6,749 nt of DNA from assembly GCA_007118195.1 (NCBI GenBank), contig SKSA01000187.1, positions 1 to 6,749 of the forward strand, given 5' to 3'. The notes under the pieces are model-generated. The model made no database searches and was not told the origin of the DNA. It saw nothing but the letters and a program-made list of their open reading frames with translations. The position numbers were made by a program, and so were the translations under genes. Source of the DNA: Anaerobacillus sp. GTDB taxonomy: Bacteria; Bacillota; Bacilli; Bacillales; Anaerobacillaceae. Shown here piece by piece: positions 1 to 4,641 of the stretch; position 1 is the stretch's first letter; every line of letters begins with the position of its first letter.

Positions 1-1
1 A

Positions 2-142
2 GAAGGGGTTTACTACATTTTCTATCATGTGACAGCTCGTGGCATGCACCGTATGGAAAAACATGATTTTATCATCGGTGATGTAGATGTCGATGAAATT
101 TTATCTACACCAGATGATCGTCCACAAAAACATATGCATTAA
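2..142 (+). CDS. C-terminal fragment of a FixH/YtkA-like domain protein
   Basis: The window opens inside this gene; only the last 46 residues and the TAA stop are visible. The fragment begins with a beta-strand-like stretch (GVYYIFYHVTARGMHRMEK), continues with an acidic DVDVDE run and ends in a His/Met-containing tail (HMH). The pattern of a 'YxxxxHVTAxGMHxM' strand near the C-terminus resembles the YtkA-like/FixH family, small exported or membrane-anchored proteins found in many Bacillaceae. The N-terminal signal or lipobox that would confirm export lies outside the window. The His and Met residues around HVTARGMHRM could bind a metal such as copper, but that is inference. The gene is separated from the molybdenum cofactor operon by a terminator, so it is probably an independent transcription unit. 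Family assignment is from memory of the motif only. Confidence 0.6.
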   Translation, partial: EGVYYIFYHVTARGMHRMEKHDFIIGDVDVDEILSTPDDRPQKHMH

Positions 143-152
143 AAGGTGGTTA

Positions 153-176
153 GTTGGACAGTTGGTTTGTTGGTTT
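153..176. repeat. Octamer tandem repeat (GTTGGNNN x3)
   Basis: Three contiguous 8-bp units starting with GTTGG follow the upstream gene's stop codon by 10 nt: GTTGGACA, GTTGGTTT and GTTGGTTT. They are flanked on each side by a degenerate unit (GGTGGTTA before, GGTGACAC after). The strand is strongly G/T-biased. It looks like a short iterated microsatellite-type element placed at a gene's 3' end. No function can be assigned. The remaining bases up to the terminator at 292 show no gene and no clear structure. Confidence 0.6.
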
Positions 177-291
177 GGTGACACTTGGATGGAAGGCGCT
201 TGTTTTTCCCATTGTAGGTGGTCATTATGATCCCCTCGATGGTCTTTATAAGAAAATCCTTTAAAAATTGTAATATTACCTATTAGGAACT

Positions 292-317
292 GAGCCAAGC
301 TTCATGCTTGGCTCTTT
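292..317 (+). terminator. Intrinsic terminator upstream of the moeA operon
   Basis: A perfect 9-bp stem, GAGCCAAGC / GCTTGGCTC, encloses the loop TTCAT and is followed by a T-rich tract (TTTACATTTT). On the opposite strand there is no T-run after the stem, so it works on the + strand only. It closes the transcript of the upstream FixH-like gene about 150 nt after its stop codon and insulates moeA. Confidence 0.88.
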
Positions 318-340
318 ACATTTTAATTTACATTCTAGAC

Positions 341-373
341 GGTGACGAGTGAATCGTCATCTTGGTTTTGTAT
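341..373. repeat. Hairpin repeat copy 1, upstream of moeA
   Basis: GGTGACGA (341-348), loop GTGAA, and TCGTCATC (354-361) form an 8-bp stem with one G-T wobble. The stem is followed directly by TTGGTTTTGTAT (362-373). Two related elements lie in the gap before argC (3270-3301 and 3317-3348). The 12-nt tail is identical in the copy at 3270. It sits downstream of the terminator and upstream of the likely moeA promoter, so it is intergenic. It also creates a spurious TTG in frame with moeA at 362. Confidence 0.6.
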
Positions 374-470
374 GAAAAATGGTCTACGAATGTAGAATGT
401 GAATTCCTTGTTAATAATATTAATAAAATGAAAACTGTGAAAAAGTTCATAGCTAATCCTTATACATATT

Positions 471-479
471 TGTTAAAAT
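471..479 (+). promoter_or_regulatory. Candidate extended -10 promoter of moeA
   Basis: TGTTAAAAT is an extended -10 element (TGn followed by TAAAAT). It would start transcription near position 486, giving a leader of roughly 25 nt that still contains the moeA ribosome binding site. No good -35 hexamer is found at 16-19 bp upstream, so the assignment rests on the extended -10 alone. The alternative is a promoter elsewhere in the AT-rich 374-470 stretch. Confidence 0.33.
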
Positions 480-493
480 GTAATCAGAATTGT

Positions 494-501
494 GAAAGGT
501 G
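494..501 (+). promoter_or_regulatory. Ribosome binding site fixing the moeA start at 512
   Basis: GAAAGGTG precedes the ATG at 512 by 10 nt and pairs well with the 16S 3' end. The much earlier in-frame TTG at 362 and ATG at 428 have no Shine-Dalgarno sequence. This decides the start. Confidence 0.75.
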
Positions 502-511
502 TGACTTTATA

Positions 512-1780
512 ATGTATACAGAACGTAAACCAATTAAAATAAATGAAGCGGTTGAAGCAGTGTTACAATTTGCTAAAGAAGGTGAATTAGAGTATGTCTC
601 CATTAATGATAGTGATGGGCGTATTTTAAAGCAACCGATTAAAGCGGATCATGATATACCACCATTTGACCGTTCTCCTTTAGATGGTTTTGCCATTCGT
701 TCAGAGGACACTGTAGACGCTTCGAGAGAAACTCCAATTGAACTTGAAGTAATTGAAACAGTAGGTGCAGGGGCGATAGCCAAACGATTACCAAAACAAG
801 GGCAAGTTATTCGTATTATGACCGGAGCAGAAATGCCAGAAGGTACAGATGCTATTGTTATGTTTGAGCTAACAAAAGAAATTGAACGTGACGGGAAAAC
901 ATTTATTGAGTTAAAGCGTTCATTTAAACCGGGTGATAACATTTCTTTTAAGGCTGAAGAAACTAAAACGGGTGATATTCTCGTTGAAGCAGGACGACAA
1001 GTAGACCCAGGGGTGAAAGCGCTTTTAGCTACTTTCGGTTACAATAAAGTTCCAGTAGGAAAGAAGCCGATCATCGGTGTATATGCGACTGGTACAGAAT
1101 TACTTGATGTCGAAGAACCGTTAGAGCCTGGAAAAATCCGTAACAGCAACTCTTATATGATTACATCACAAATTTTAAAGGCGGGTGCAGTACCGAAATA
1201 TTACGGTAAGCTAGTTGATGATTTTGATCGTTGTTACGAAGCCGTAGTGAACGCACTTGATGAGGTTGATGTATTAATTACTACAGGTGGAGTATCCGTA
1301 GGTGATTTTGATTACTTACCAGCGATTTACGAGAAACTAGGTGCCAATGTATTATTTAATAAAATTGCAATGAGACCAGGAAGTGTAACGACTGTTGCCG
1401 AATATAAAGGTAAGCTGTTATTCGGGTTATCTGGGAACCCTTCAGCTTGTTATGTAGGGTTTGAGTTATTAACTCGCCCGTGGATACAGTTATATTTAGG
1501 TAATCCGAAGCCACATTTACAAAAAGTACAAGGTATTTTAAAATCAGACTTTCCAAAGCCAAATCCGTTCGTTCGCTTTATTCGTAGTAAAATGACGATC
1601 GAGGAAGGAAAGATATTTGCTGAACCTGTAGGTTTAGACAAATCAGGGGTAGTTACGTCGCTCGCTAATTCTGATGCGTTAGTTGTCTTACCTGGAGGAA
1701 CTCGTGGGTTTAAAAAAGGTGATGTCGTTGATGTGTTATTATTAAACGGTGAAGGAAGTACTGAAATTTTAGAAAAATAA
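512..1780 (+). CDS. moeA: Molybdopterin molybdenumtransferase MoeA
   Basis: MoeA inserts molybdate into adenylylated molybdopterin, the last common step of molybdenum cofactor synthesis in the cytoplasm. The 422-residue product is close to the usual length and aligns in memory with Bacillus MoeA throughout. Visible motifs are PPFDRSPLDGFA (50-61, with the conserved Asp59), RIMTGA (101-106), GTELL (194-198), the MoCF-domain signature TTGGVSVGDFD (257-267), MRPG (287-290) and GLSGNPSA (305-312). The C-terminal domain IV (about 345-422) is present. The start at 512 is chosen because it has a good ribosome binding site and the protein then begins 'MYTERKPI', matching the family. The open frame continues 50 codons upstream to a TTG at 362, but that part lies in intergenic repeat DNA, has no ribosome binding site and matches nothing in MoeA. 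It is the first gene of the moeA-mobB-moaE-moaD operon, 15 nt before mobB. Confidence 0.95.
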   Translation: MYTERKPIKINEAVEAVLQFAKEGELEYVSINDSDGRILKQPIKADHDIPPFDRSPLDGFAIRSEDTVDASRETPIELEVIETVGAGAIAKRLPKQGQVIRIMTGAEMPEGTDAIVMFELTKEIERDGKTFIELKRSFKPGDNISFKAEETKTGDILVEAGRQVDPGVKALLATFGYNKVPVGKKPIIGVYATGTELLDVEEPLEPGKIRNSNSYMITSQILKAGAVPKYYGKLVDDFDRCYEAVVNALDEVDVLITTGGVSVGDFDYLPAIYEKLGANVLFNKIAMRPGSVTTVAEYKGKLLFGLSGNPSACYVGFELLTRPWIQLYLGNPKPHLQKVQGILKSDFPKPNPFVRFIRSKMTIEEGKIFAEPVGLDKSGVVTSLANSDALVVLPGGTRGFKKGDVVDVLLLNGEGSTEILEK

Positions 1781-1795
1781 AGGGGCGTTTATTTA

Positions 1796-2323
1796 ATGAC
1801 GCAGCAAATGATTCAAGTTGCTGGCTTTAGTAACAGTGGTAAAACGACTTTAGTAGAAAAGCTAGTTATCAGTTTTACCAAAGAAAACTTTAAGGTTGGA
1901 ACGTTGAAACACCACGGCCATGGTGGGGAACTTACTTCGCTAGATTACGGGAAAGATTCTTGGAAGCATCGCGAAGCAGGTGCTGTAGTTTCGGGTGCTG
2001 TAAGTAAAGGTCAATTGCAGCTTAACGTGTTAAAAGAACAGATTTGGGAACCTAAAGAACTTATTGATCTGTATAAAAACTTTCCAATTGATGTTCTCGT
2101 CATTGAAGGGTTCAAAGCATCTCCCTTTCCAAAAATAGTATTAATAAAACAAGAAGAAGATTTAAAGTTATTAAAGAAGTTAGAAAATATTTTTTGCGTT
2201 ATTAGCTGGATTTCCCTACCGGAAGAAGTCCAAAGTGAATCGATCCACTACTTTCGTATAGAGGAAGAGGAAAAATACTTACAATTTATATTACAAAAGC
2301 TGAAAGGACAGGACAATGAGTGA
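1796..2323 (+). CDS. mobB: Molybdopterin-guanine dinucleotide biosynthesis GTP-binding protein MobB
   Basis: MobB is a small P-loop GTPase thought to assist MobA in forming the guanine dinucleotide form of the molybdenum cofactor; it is not strictly essential in E. coli. The 175-residue product has the Walker A motif GFSNSGKTTL (10-19), the conserved TLKHHGHGG segment (36-44), DSWKHREAGA (54-63) and the strand with IEGFK (103-107), all typical of the family. The length is normal for the Bacillus form. The ATG at 1796 follows AAAGGGG by 10 nt and starts six residues before the first beta strand. Its TGA stop overlaps the moaE start by 8 nt, which implies translational coupling. mobA itself is not in the window. 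Confidence 0.93.
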   Translation: MTQQMIQVAGFSNSGKTTLVEKLVISFTKENFKVGTLKHHGHGGELTSLDYGKDSWKHREAGAVVSGAVSKGQLQLNVLKEQIWEPKELIDLYKNFPIDVLVIEGFKASPFPKIVLIKQEEDLKLLKKLENIFCVISWISLPEEVQSESIHYFRIEEEEKYLQFILQKLKGQDNE

Positions 2324-2786
2324 AAAATTATTTTTAATTACAGATGAAGTTATTTCTATTCAAGAAGTTGTTGATAAAGTCGTTCACCCTAACGCAGGGG
2401 CGATTAATACGTTCATCGGTACGGTTCGTGAAATGACGAAAGGTAAGAAAACGATTTATTTAAAATACGATGCATACGTAAGTATGGCAGAAAAGAAACT
2501 AGCGCAAATCGGTGATGAAATTCAAGAGCGTTGGCCAGATGCTCTTGTTGCAATTACTCATCGTATTGGTCGCCTAGACATCACTGATATAGCAGTTGTT
2601 ATCGCTGTTTCTACACCTCATAGAGCAGACTCCTATGACGCTAGCCGTTATGCTATTGAAAGAATTAAAGAAATTGTTCCTATTTGGAAAAAGGAGCATT
2701 GGGAAGATGGCGAAAAGTGGATGGGCGATCAATTAGAAAAAACTCCATACCCAACAGGGAAACCAGAGGGGGAGCACCTGTCATGA
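2316..2786 (+). CDS. moaE: Molybdopterin synthase large (catalytic) subunit MoaE
   Basis: MoaE pairs with MoaD as a heterotetramer that converts cyclic pyranopterin monophosphate to molybdopterin by adding two sulfurs carried on the MoaD C-terminus. The product has 156 residues. The residues known to matter in the E. coli enzyme are present with an offset of one: Arg38 in FIGTVR, His102-Arg103 in STPHRADSY, Lys118 in ERIKEI and Lys125 in PIWKKE. The HRIG segment at 82-85 is also typical. Translation begins at an ATG inside the end of mobB (8-nt overlap) after a purine-rich GAAAGGACAGGA, and it ends in an ATGA overlap with moaD. The two overlaps fit balanced co-production of the synthase subunits. 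Confidence 0.95.
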   Translation: MSEKLFLITDEVISIQEVVDKVVHPNAGAINTFIGTVREMTKGKKTIYLKYDAYVSMAEKKLAQIGDEIQERWPDALVAITHRIGRLDITDIAVVIAVSTPHRADSYDASRYAIERIKEIVPIWKKEHWEDGEKWMGDQLEKTPYPTGKPEGEHLS

Positions 2787-3016
2787 TTAAAGTATTATTT
2801 TTTGCAGAATTAGAGGAAATCGTAGGCTCAAGAGAACTTACGATTGAAAAAGCAGAATTGACAGTAAATGAAGTGAAAGAATATTTAAAAGATAAATTTC
2901 CGACGCTACCTGTTGACCGTGCTATGATCGCTGTTAACGAAGAATACGTAGAAGATACAGACGTTGTAAAATCCGATGATATAGTTGCCCTAGTCCCGCC
3001 AGTGAGTGGAGGATAA
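2783..3016 (+). CDS. moaD: Molybdopterin synthase sulfur carrier subunit MoaD
   Basis: MoaD is the ubiquitin-like sulfur carrier of molybdopterin synthase; its C-terminal Gly-Gly is adenylylated by MoeB, thiocarboxylated, and inserted into the MoaE active site. The 77-residue product begins MIKVLFFAELEEIVG and ends VALVPPVSGG, with the expected terminal Gly76-Gly77, so it is intact. The start at 2783 overlaps the moaE stop as ATGA and is preceded by GAGGGGGAG. A longer reading from an ATG at 2684 lies wholly inside moaE and would add an unrelated basic N-terminus, so it is rejected. It is the last gene of the operon, with a terminator 34 nt after its stop. The activating enzyme gene moeB, which accompanies this set in B. 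subtilis, is absent from the window and must be elsewhere. Confidence 0.95.
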   Translation: MIKVLFFAELEEIVGSRELTIEKAELTVNEVKEYLKDKFPTLPVDRAMIAVNEEYVEDTDVVKSDDIVALVPPVSGG

Positions 3017-3049
3017 TTGGAAAAGGGACTAAGTATAACATATCCTTTT

Positions 3050-3081
3050 AAGAAGTTACCTGTTCGGTAGCTTCTTTTTTT
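3050..3081 (+). terminator. Intrinsic terminator of the moeA-mobB-moaE-moaD operon
   Basis: AAGAAGTTACC (3050-3060), loop TGTTC, and GGTAGCTTCTT (3066-3076) form an 11-bp stem with one T-G wobble, followed by a T tract. It lies 34 nt after the moaD stop. The T tract runs into TTTTGTAT (3078-3085), a string that recurs in the hairpin repeats nearby. Confidence 0.92.
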
Positions 3082-3100
3082 GTATGAAAAAAGAAATGCT

Positions 3101-3260
3101 CGGACGATTTTCTTGAGTGAGCCTCTAAAGGTCGATAGAAGCTGCCTCCTGCGGTTACTCGTCGCAAAGCCGCACGATGCCTATGCTAAGAAGCGTGACA
3201 TGATGTGACCCGCGGTCAGTAGCTTTACAGCGAAGTGAGAGAACTCAGTCGTCAATTTTC
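3101..3260. other. GC-rich structured intergenic island
   Basis: This part of the 566-bp gap has no open reading frame of note but differs sharply in composition. By hand count, 70 of 130 bases at 3121-3250 are G or C, against 8 of 60 at 3481-3540. It holds an imperfect inverted repeat with 14-nt arms, GCTGCCTCCTGCGG (3141-3154) and CCGCGGTCAGTAGC (3210-3223): 5 and 6 pairs (two of them G-T wobbles) around a 3-nt internal mismatch. Shorter arms also occur (TCGT/ACGA at 3159-3162 and 3174-3177), as does the outer pair GACGA (3103-3107) with TCGTC (3249-3253). TTTTGTAT occurs on both sides (3078-3085 and 3294-3301). It could be a degenerate intergenic repeat or insertion, or a small RNA gene ending at the hairpin and T-run near 3348. 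I recognise no riboswitch class. Confidence 0.5.
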
Positions 3261-3269
3261 ATGGTTGAT

Positions 3270-3301
3270 GGTGACGGAATGCCGCCATGTTGGTTTTGTA
3301 T
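3270..3301. repeat. Hairpin repeat copy 2, in the gap before argC
   Basis: GGTGACGG (3270-3277), loop AATG, and CCGCCATG (3282-3289) can pair over most of their length, with one A-C mismatch and an unpaired outermost position. TTGGTTTTGTAT (3290-3301) follows, identical to the tail of copy 1 at 362-373. Copy 3 begins 47 bp downstream. Confidence 0.58.
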
Positions 3302-3316
3302 ATTAACATCCTCAAT

Positions 3317-3348
3317 GGTGACAGCAGAACTGTTATGTAAGTTTTTTT
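3317..3348. repeat. Hairpin repeat copy 3 with T-run (terminator-like)
   Basis: GGTGACAG (3317-3324), loop CAGAA, and CTGTTATG (3330-3337) form a 7-bp stem with two G-T wobbles; the outermost position is unpaired. It shares GGTGAC and the same architecture with the other copies, but its tail is diverged to TAAG plus seven T (3342-3348). Read on the + strand this resembles a weak intrinsic terminator and could end a transcript coming from the GC-rich island. Confidence 0.5.
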
Positions 3349-3499
3349 AAATATGGATAGTGAACTTAAGTGAATATGTATATGTTTGTATAAAAATTTA
3401 GTGCTTGTATATTCGTTGTTTACGAAAATAGATTGTAACCATTAATATATAGAGTGAATATCATTTGGAATGAAAATTAAGAAAAATATAAAAATACAG

Positions 3500-3528
3500 T
3501 TGATTTTATTTTTATTCAACATTATAAT
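3500..3528 (+). promoter_or_regulatory. Sigma-A promoter of the argCJB operon
   Basis: The -35 element TTGATT (3500-3505) and a perfect -10 TATAAT (3523-3528) are separated by exactly 17 bp in very AT-rich DNA. The expected start of transcription is near 3535, giving a leader of about 48 nt to the argC start. A probable arginine-repressor box fills the spacer. Confidence 0.82.
3503..3520 (-). promoter_or_regulatory. Probable AhrC/ArgR operator (ARG box)
   Basis: Read on the minus strand, the 18-mer GTTGAATAAAAATAAAAT agrees at 14 positions with the Bacillus ARG box consensus as I remember it (CATGAATAAAAATKCAAK), including the unbroken core TGAATAAAAAT. It covers the -35/-10 spacer of the argC promoter, where bound repressor would block RNA polymerase. 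Arginine-dependent repression is therefore inferred. The second half-site is poor. The identical 9-mers AGTGAATAT at 3369 and 3453 might be auxiliary half-sites. Confidence 0.6.
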
Positions 3529-3582
3529 AAAAAACAACATTTAAATTGTGCGATATAAAATTTTTAAAAATGAGGGATTAAA

Positions 3583-4620
3583 TTGAAAGCAGCTATTATT
3601 GGTGCAACTGGCTACGGAGGAGCGGAATTAATTCGCATCCTTCATCAACATCCATATATCGAAGACTATACCGTTCATTCATCATCACAAGTTGGTATTG
3701 AGATTAGTGACAGTTATCCACAATTGAATCAAATCTCACCACAACCTCTTCAAGAAATTGATATTTTAAAAATTTCAGAGAAAGCAGATATTGTTTTTAT
3801 GGCTACACCTTCTGGTATTTCTAAAGAACTAACACCGGATTTTGTTGATAAGGGTGTGAAAGTCATTGATTTATCTGGAGATTTTCGCTTTAAAGACCCG
3901 GGAGTTTATGAATCATGGTATAAGCAAAAAGCGGCACCGAATAACGTGTTACAAAAGGCAGTTTACGGATTAACAGAGCTTAACCGCGATCAAGTGAGAG
4001 AGGCGACGTTAATTGCTAATCCTGGTTGTTATCCTACAGCAACTATTTTAGGATTATACCCACTGCTAAAAAACGTTGATATTGACCCGAACACAATAAT
4101 TATTGATGCGAAATCAGGTGCATCAGGTGCGGGGCGAAAAGCAAGTTTAGGAATCAATTTTTGTGAAGTAAATGAAAACTTCCGAATTTATAAAGTAAAC
4201 GAACATCAACATATTCCAGAAATAGAACAAGCACTACAAAGTGTAAATCAACAATTAGAACCAATTAAATTTAATACACATCTTGTACCGATGACCCGTG
4301 GAATTATGGCGACAATTTATTGTAAACCAATAAATAAAATGTCAACTAAATTACTTACAGAAATATATCAACAACAATACGAAAAAGAAACGTTCGTTCG
4401 AGTCCGTAGGCAAGGACATTTTCCGGCAACGAAGGAAGTCTACGGTTCCAACTTCTGTGACATTGGAATTACGTATGATGAGCGAACAGGGTGGATTACG
4501 ATTGTTTCGGTCATCGATAATTTAATGAAAGGGGCCGCTGGGCAAGCGGTTCAAAATTTAAATGTAATGTTAGGGATTGATGAGGGGACAGGGCTTTACG
4601 CGCCGCCGCTCTTCCCTTAA
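3583..4620 (+). CDS. argC: N-acetyl-gamma-glutamyl-phosphate reductase ArgC
   Basis: ArgC reduces N-acetylglutamyl-5-phosphate with NADPH to N-acetylglutamate semialdehyde, the third step toward ornithine. The 345-residue product is full length. It starts with the Rossmann nucleotide-binding signature GATGYGG (7-13), carries the catalytic cysteine Cys149 in IANPGCYPTA, the phosphate/active-site region KSGASGAGRKAS (177-188), and the catalytic His region KVNEHQHIPEI (204-214). HLVPMTRGIMAT (233-244) and the C-terminal SVIDNLMKGAAGQAVQN (309-325) are also family hallmarks. The start codon is TTG, chosen because GAGGG lies 5-10 nt upstream and the protein then begins MKAAIIGATG, exactly as in the family; there is no alternative ATG. 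The weak start and short spacing may limit translation. It is first in argC-argJ-argB, 21 nt before argJ, behind a probable ArgR-controlled promoter. Confidence 0.96.
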   Translation: MKAAIIGATGYGGAELIRILHQHPYIEDYTVHSSSQVGIEISDSYPQLNQISPQPLQEIDILKISEKADIVFMATPSGISKELTPDFVDKGVKVIDLSGDFRFKDPGVYESWYKQKAAPNNVLQKAVYGLTELNRDQVREATLIANPGCYPTATILGLYPLLKNVDIDPNTIIIDAKSGASGAGRKASLGINFCEVNENFRIYKVNEHQHIPEIEQALQSVNQQLEPIKFNTHLVPMTRGIMATIYCKPINKMSTKLLTEIYQQQYEKETFVRVRRQGHFPATKEVYGSNFCDIGITYDERTGWITIVSVIDNLMKGAAGQAVQNLNVMLGIDEGTGLYAPPLFP

Positions 4621-4628
4621 AGAAAATA

Positions 4629-4637
4629 AGAGGTGAT
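4629..4637 (+). promoter_or_regulatory. Ribosome binding site fixing the argJ start at 4642
   Basis: AGAGGTGAT is a near-ideal complement of the 16S 3' end. It contains the GTG at 4633 that would otherwise be the first start in frame, so initiation should occur at the ATG at 4642 (or less likely the GTG at 4639). Confidence 0.75.
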
Positions 4638-4641
4638 TGTG

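Noticed and set aside
101..298. Minus-strand open frame of 65 codons
   Set aside because: It spans the end of the FixH-like gene, the octamer repeat and one arm of the terminator, and no ribosome binding site or recognisable domain is seen.
362..511. N-terminal 50-residue extension of MoeA from a TTG at 362
   Set aside because: The TTG belongs to the tail of the hairpin repeat, has no ribosome binding site, and the extension matches nothing in MoeA. The ATG at 512 has a proper ribosome binding site and a family-like N-terminus.
318..511. Possible molybdenum cofactor riboswitch in the moeA leader
   Set aside because: No long conserved multi-stem architecture is visible. The only hairpin is the small repeat that also occurs before argC, and the likely promoter lies downstream of it.
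649..942. Minus-strand open frame inside moeA (also those at 1356-1562, 1450-1641, 5157-5396 and 6012-6269)
   Set aside because: All are antisense shadows of strongly conserved genes, with low-complexity Ser/Pro/Ile-rich translations.
2684..2782. Longer MoaD reading from an ATG at 2684
   Set aside because: It lies inside moaE in another frame. The MoaD fold starts at MIKVLFF, and the ATGA overlap at 2783 is the usual arrangement.
3101..3300. Possible known riboswitch or T-box for the arg operon
   Set aside because: The structured island lies about 200 bp upstream of the argC promoter and would not be in its transcript. No T-box or other class signature was recognised.
3078..3301. TTTTGTAT direct repeats as proof of a transposon target duplication
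   Set aside because: The same string is part of the hairpin repeat tail at 366-373 and of the terminator T tract, so it is not independent evidence; no transposase or clear terminal inverted repeats are present.
3570..3581. Mini reading frame ATG-AGG-GAT-TAA with an Arg codon just before the argC TTG, suggestive of an attenuator peptide
   Set aside because: It consists of the argC Shine-Dalgarno sequence itself, has no ribosome binding site of its own and carries only one Arg codon; it is probably chance.
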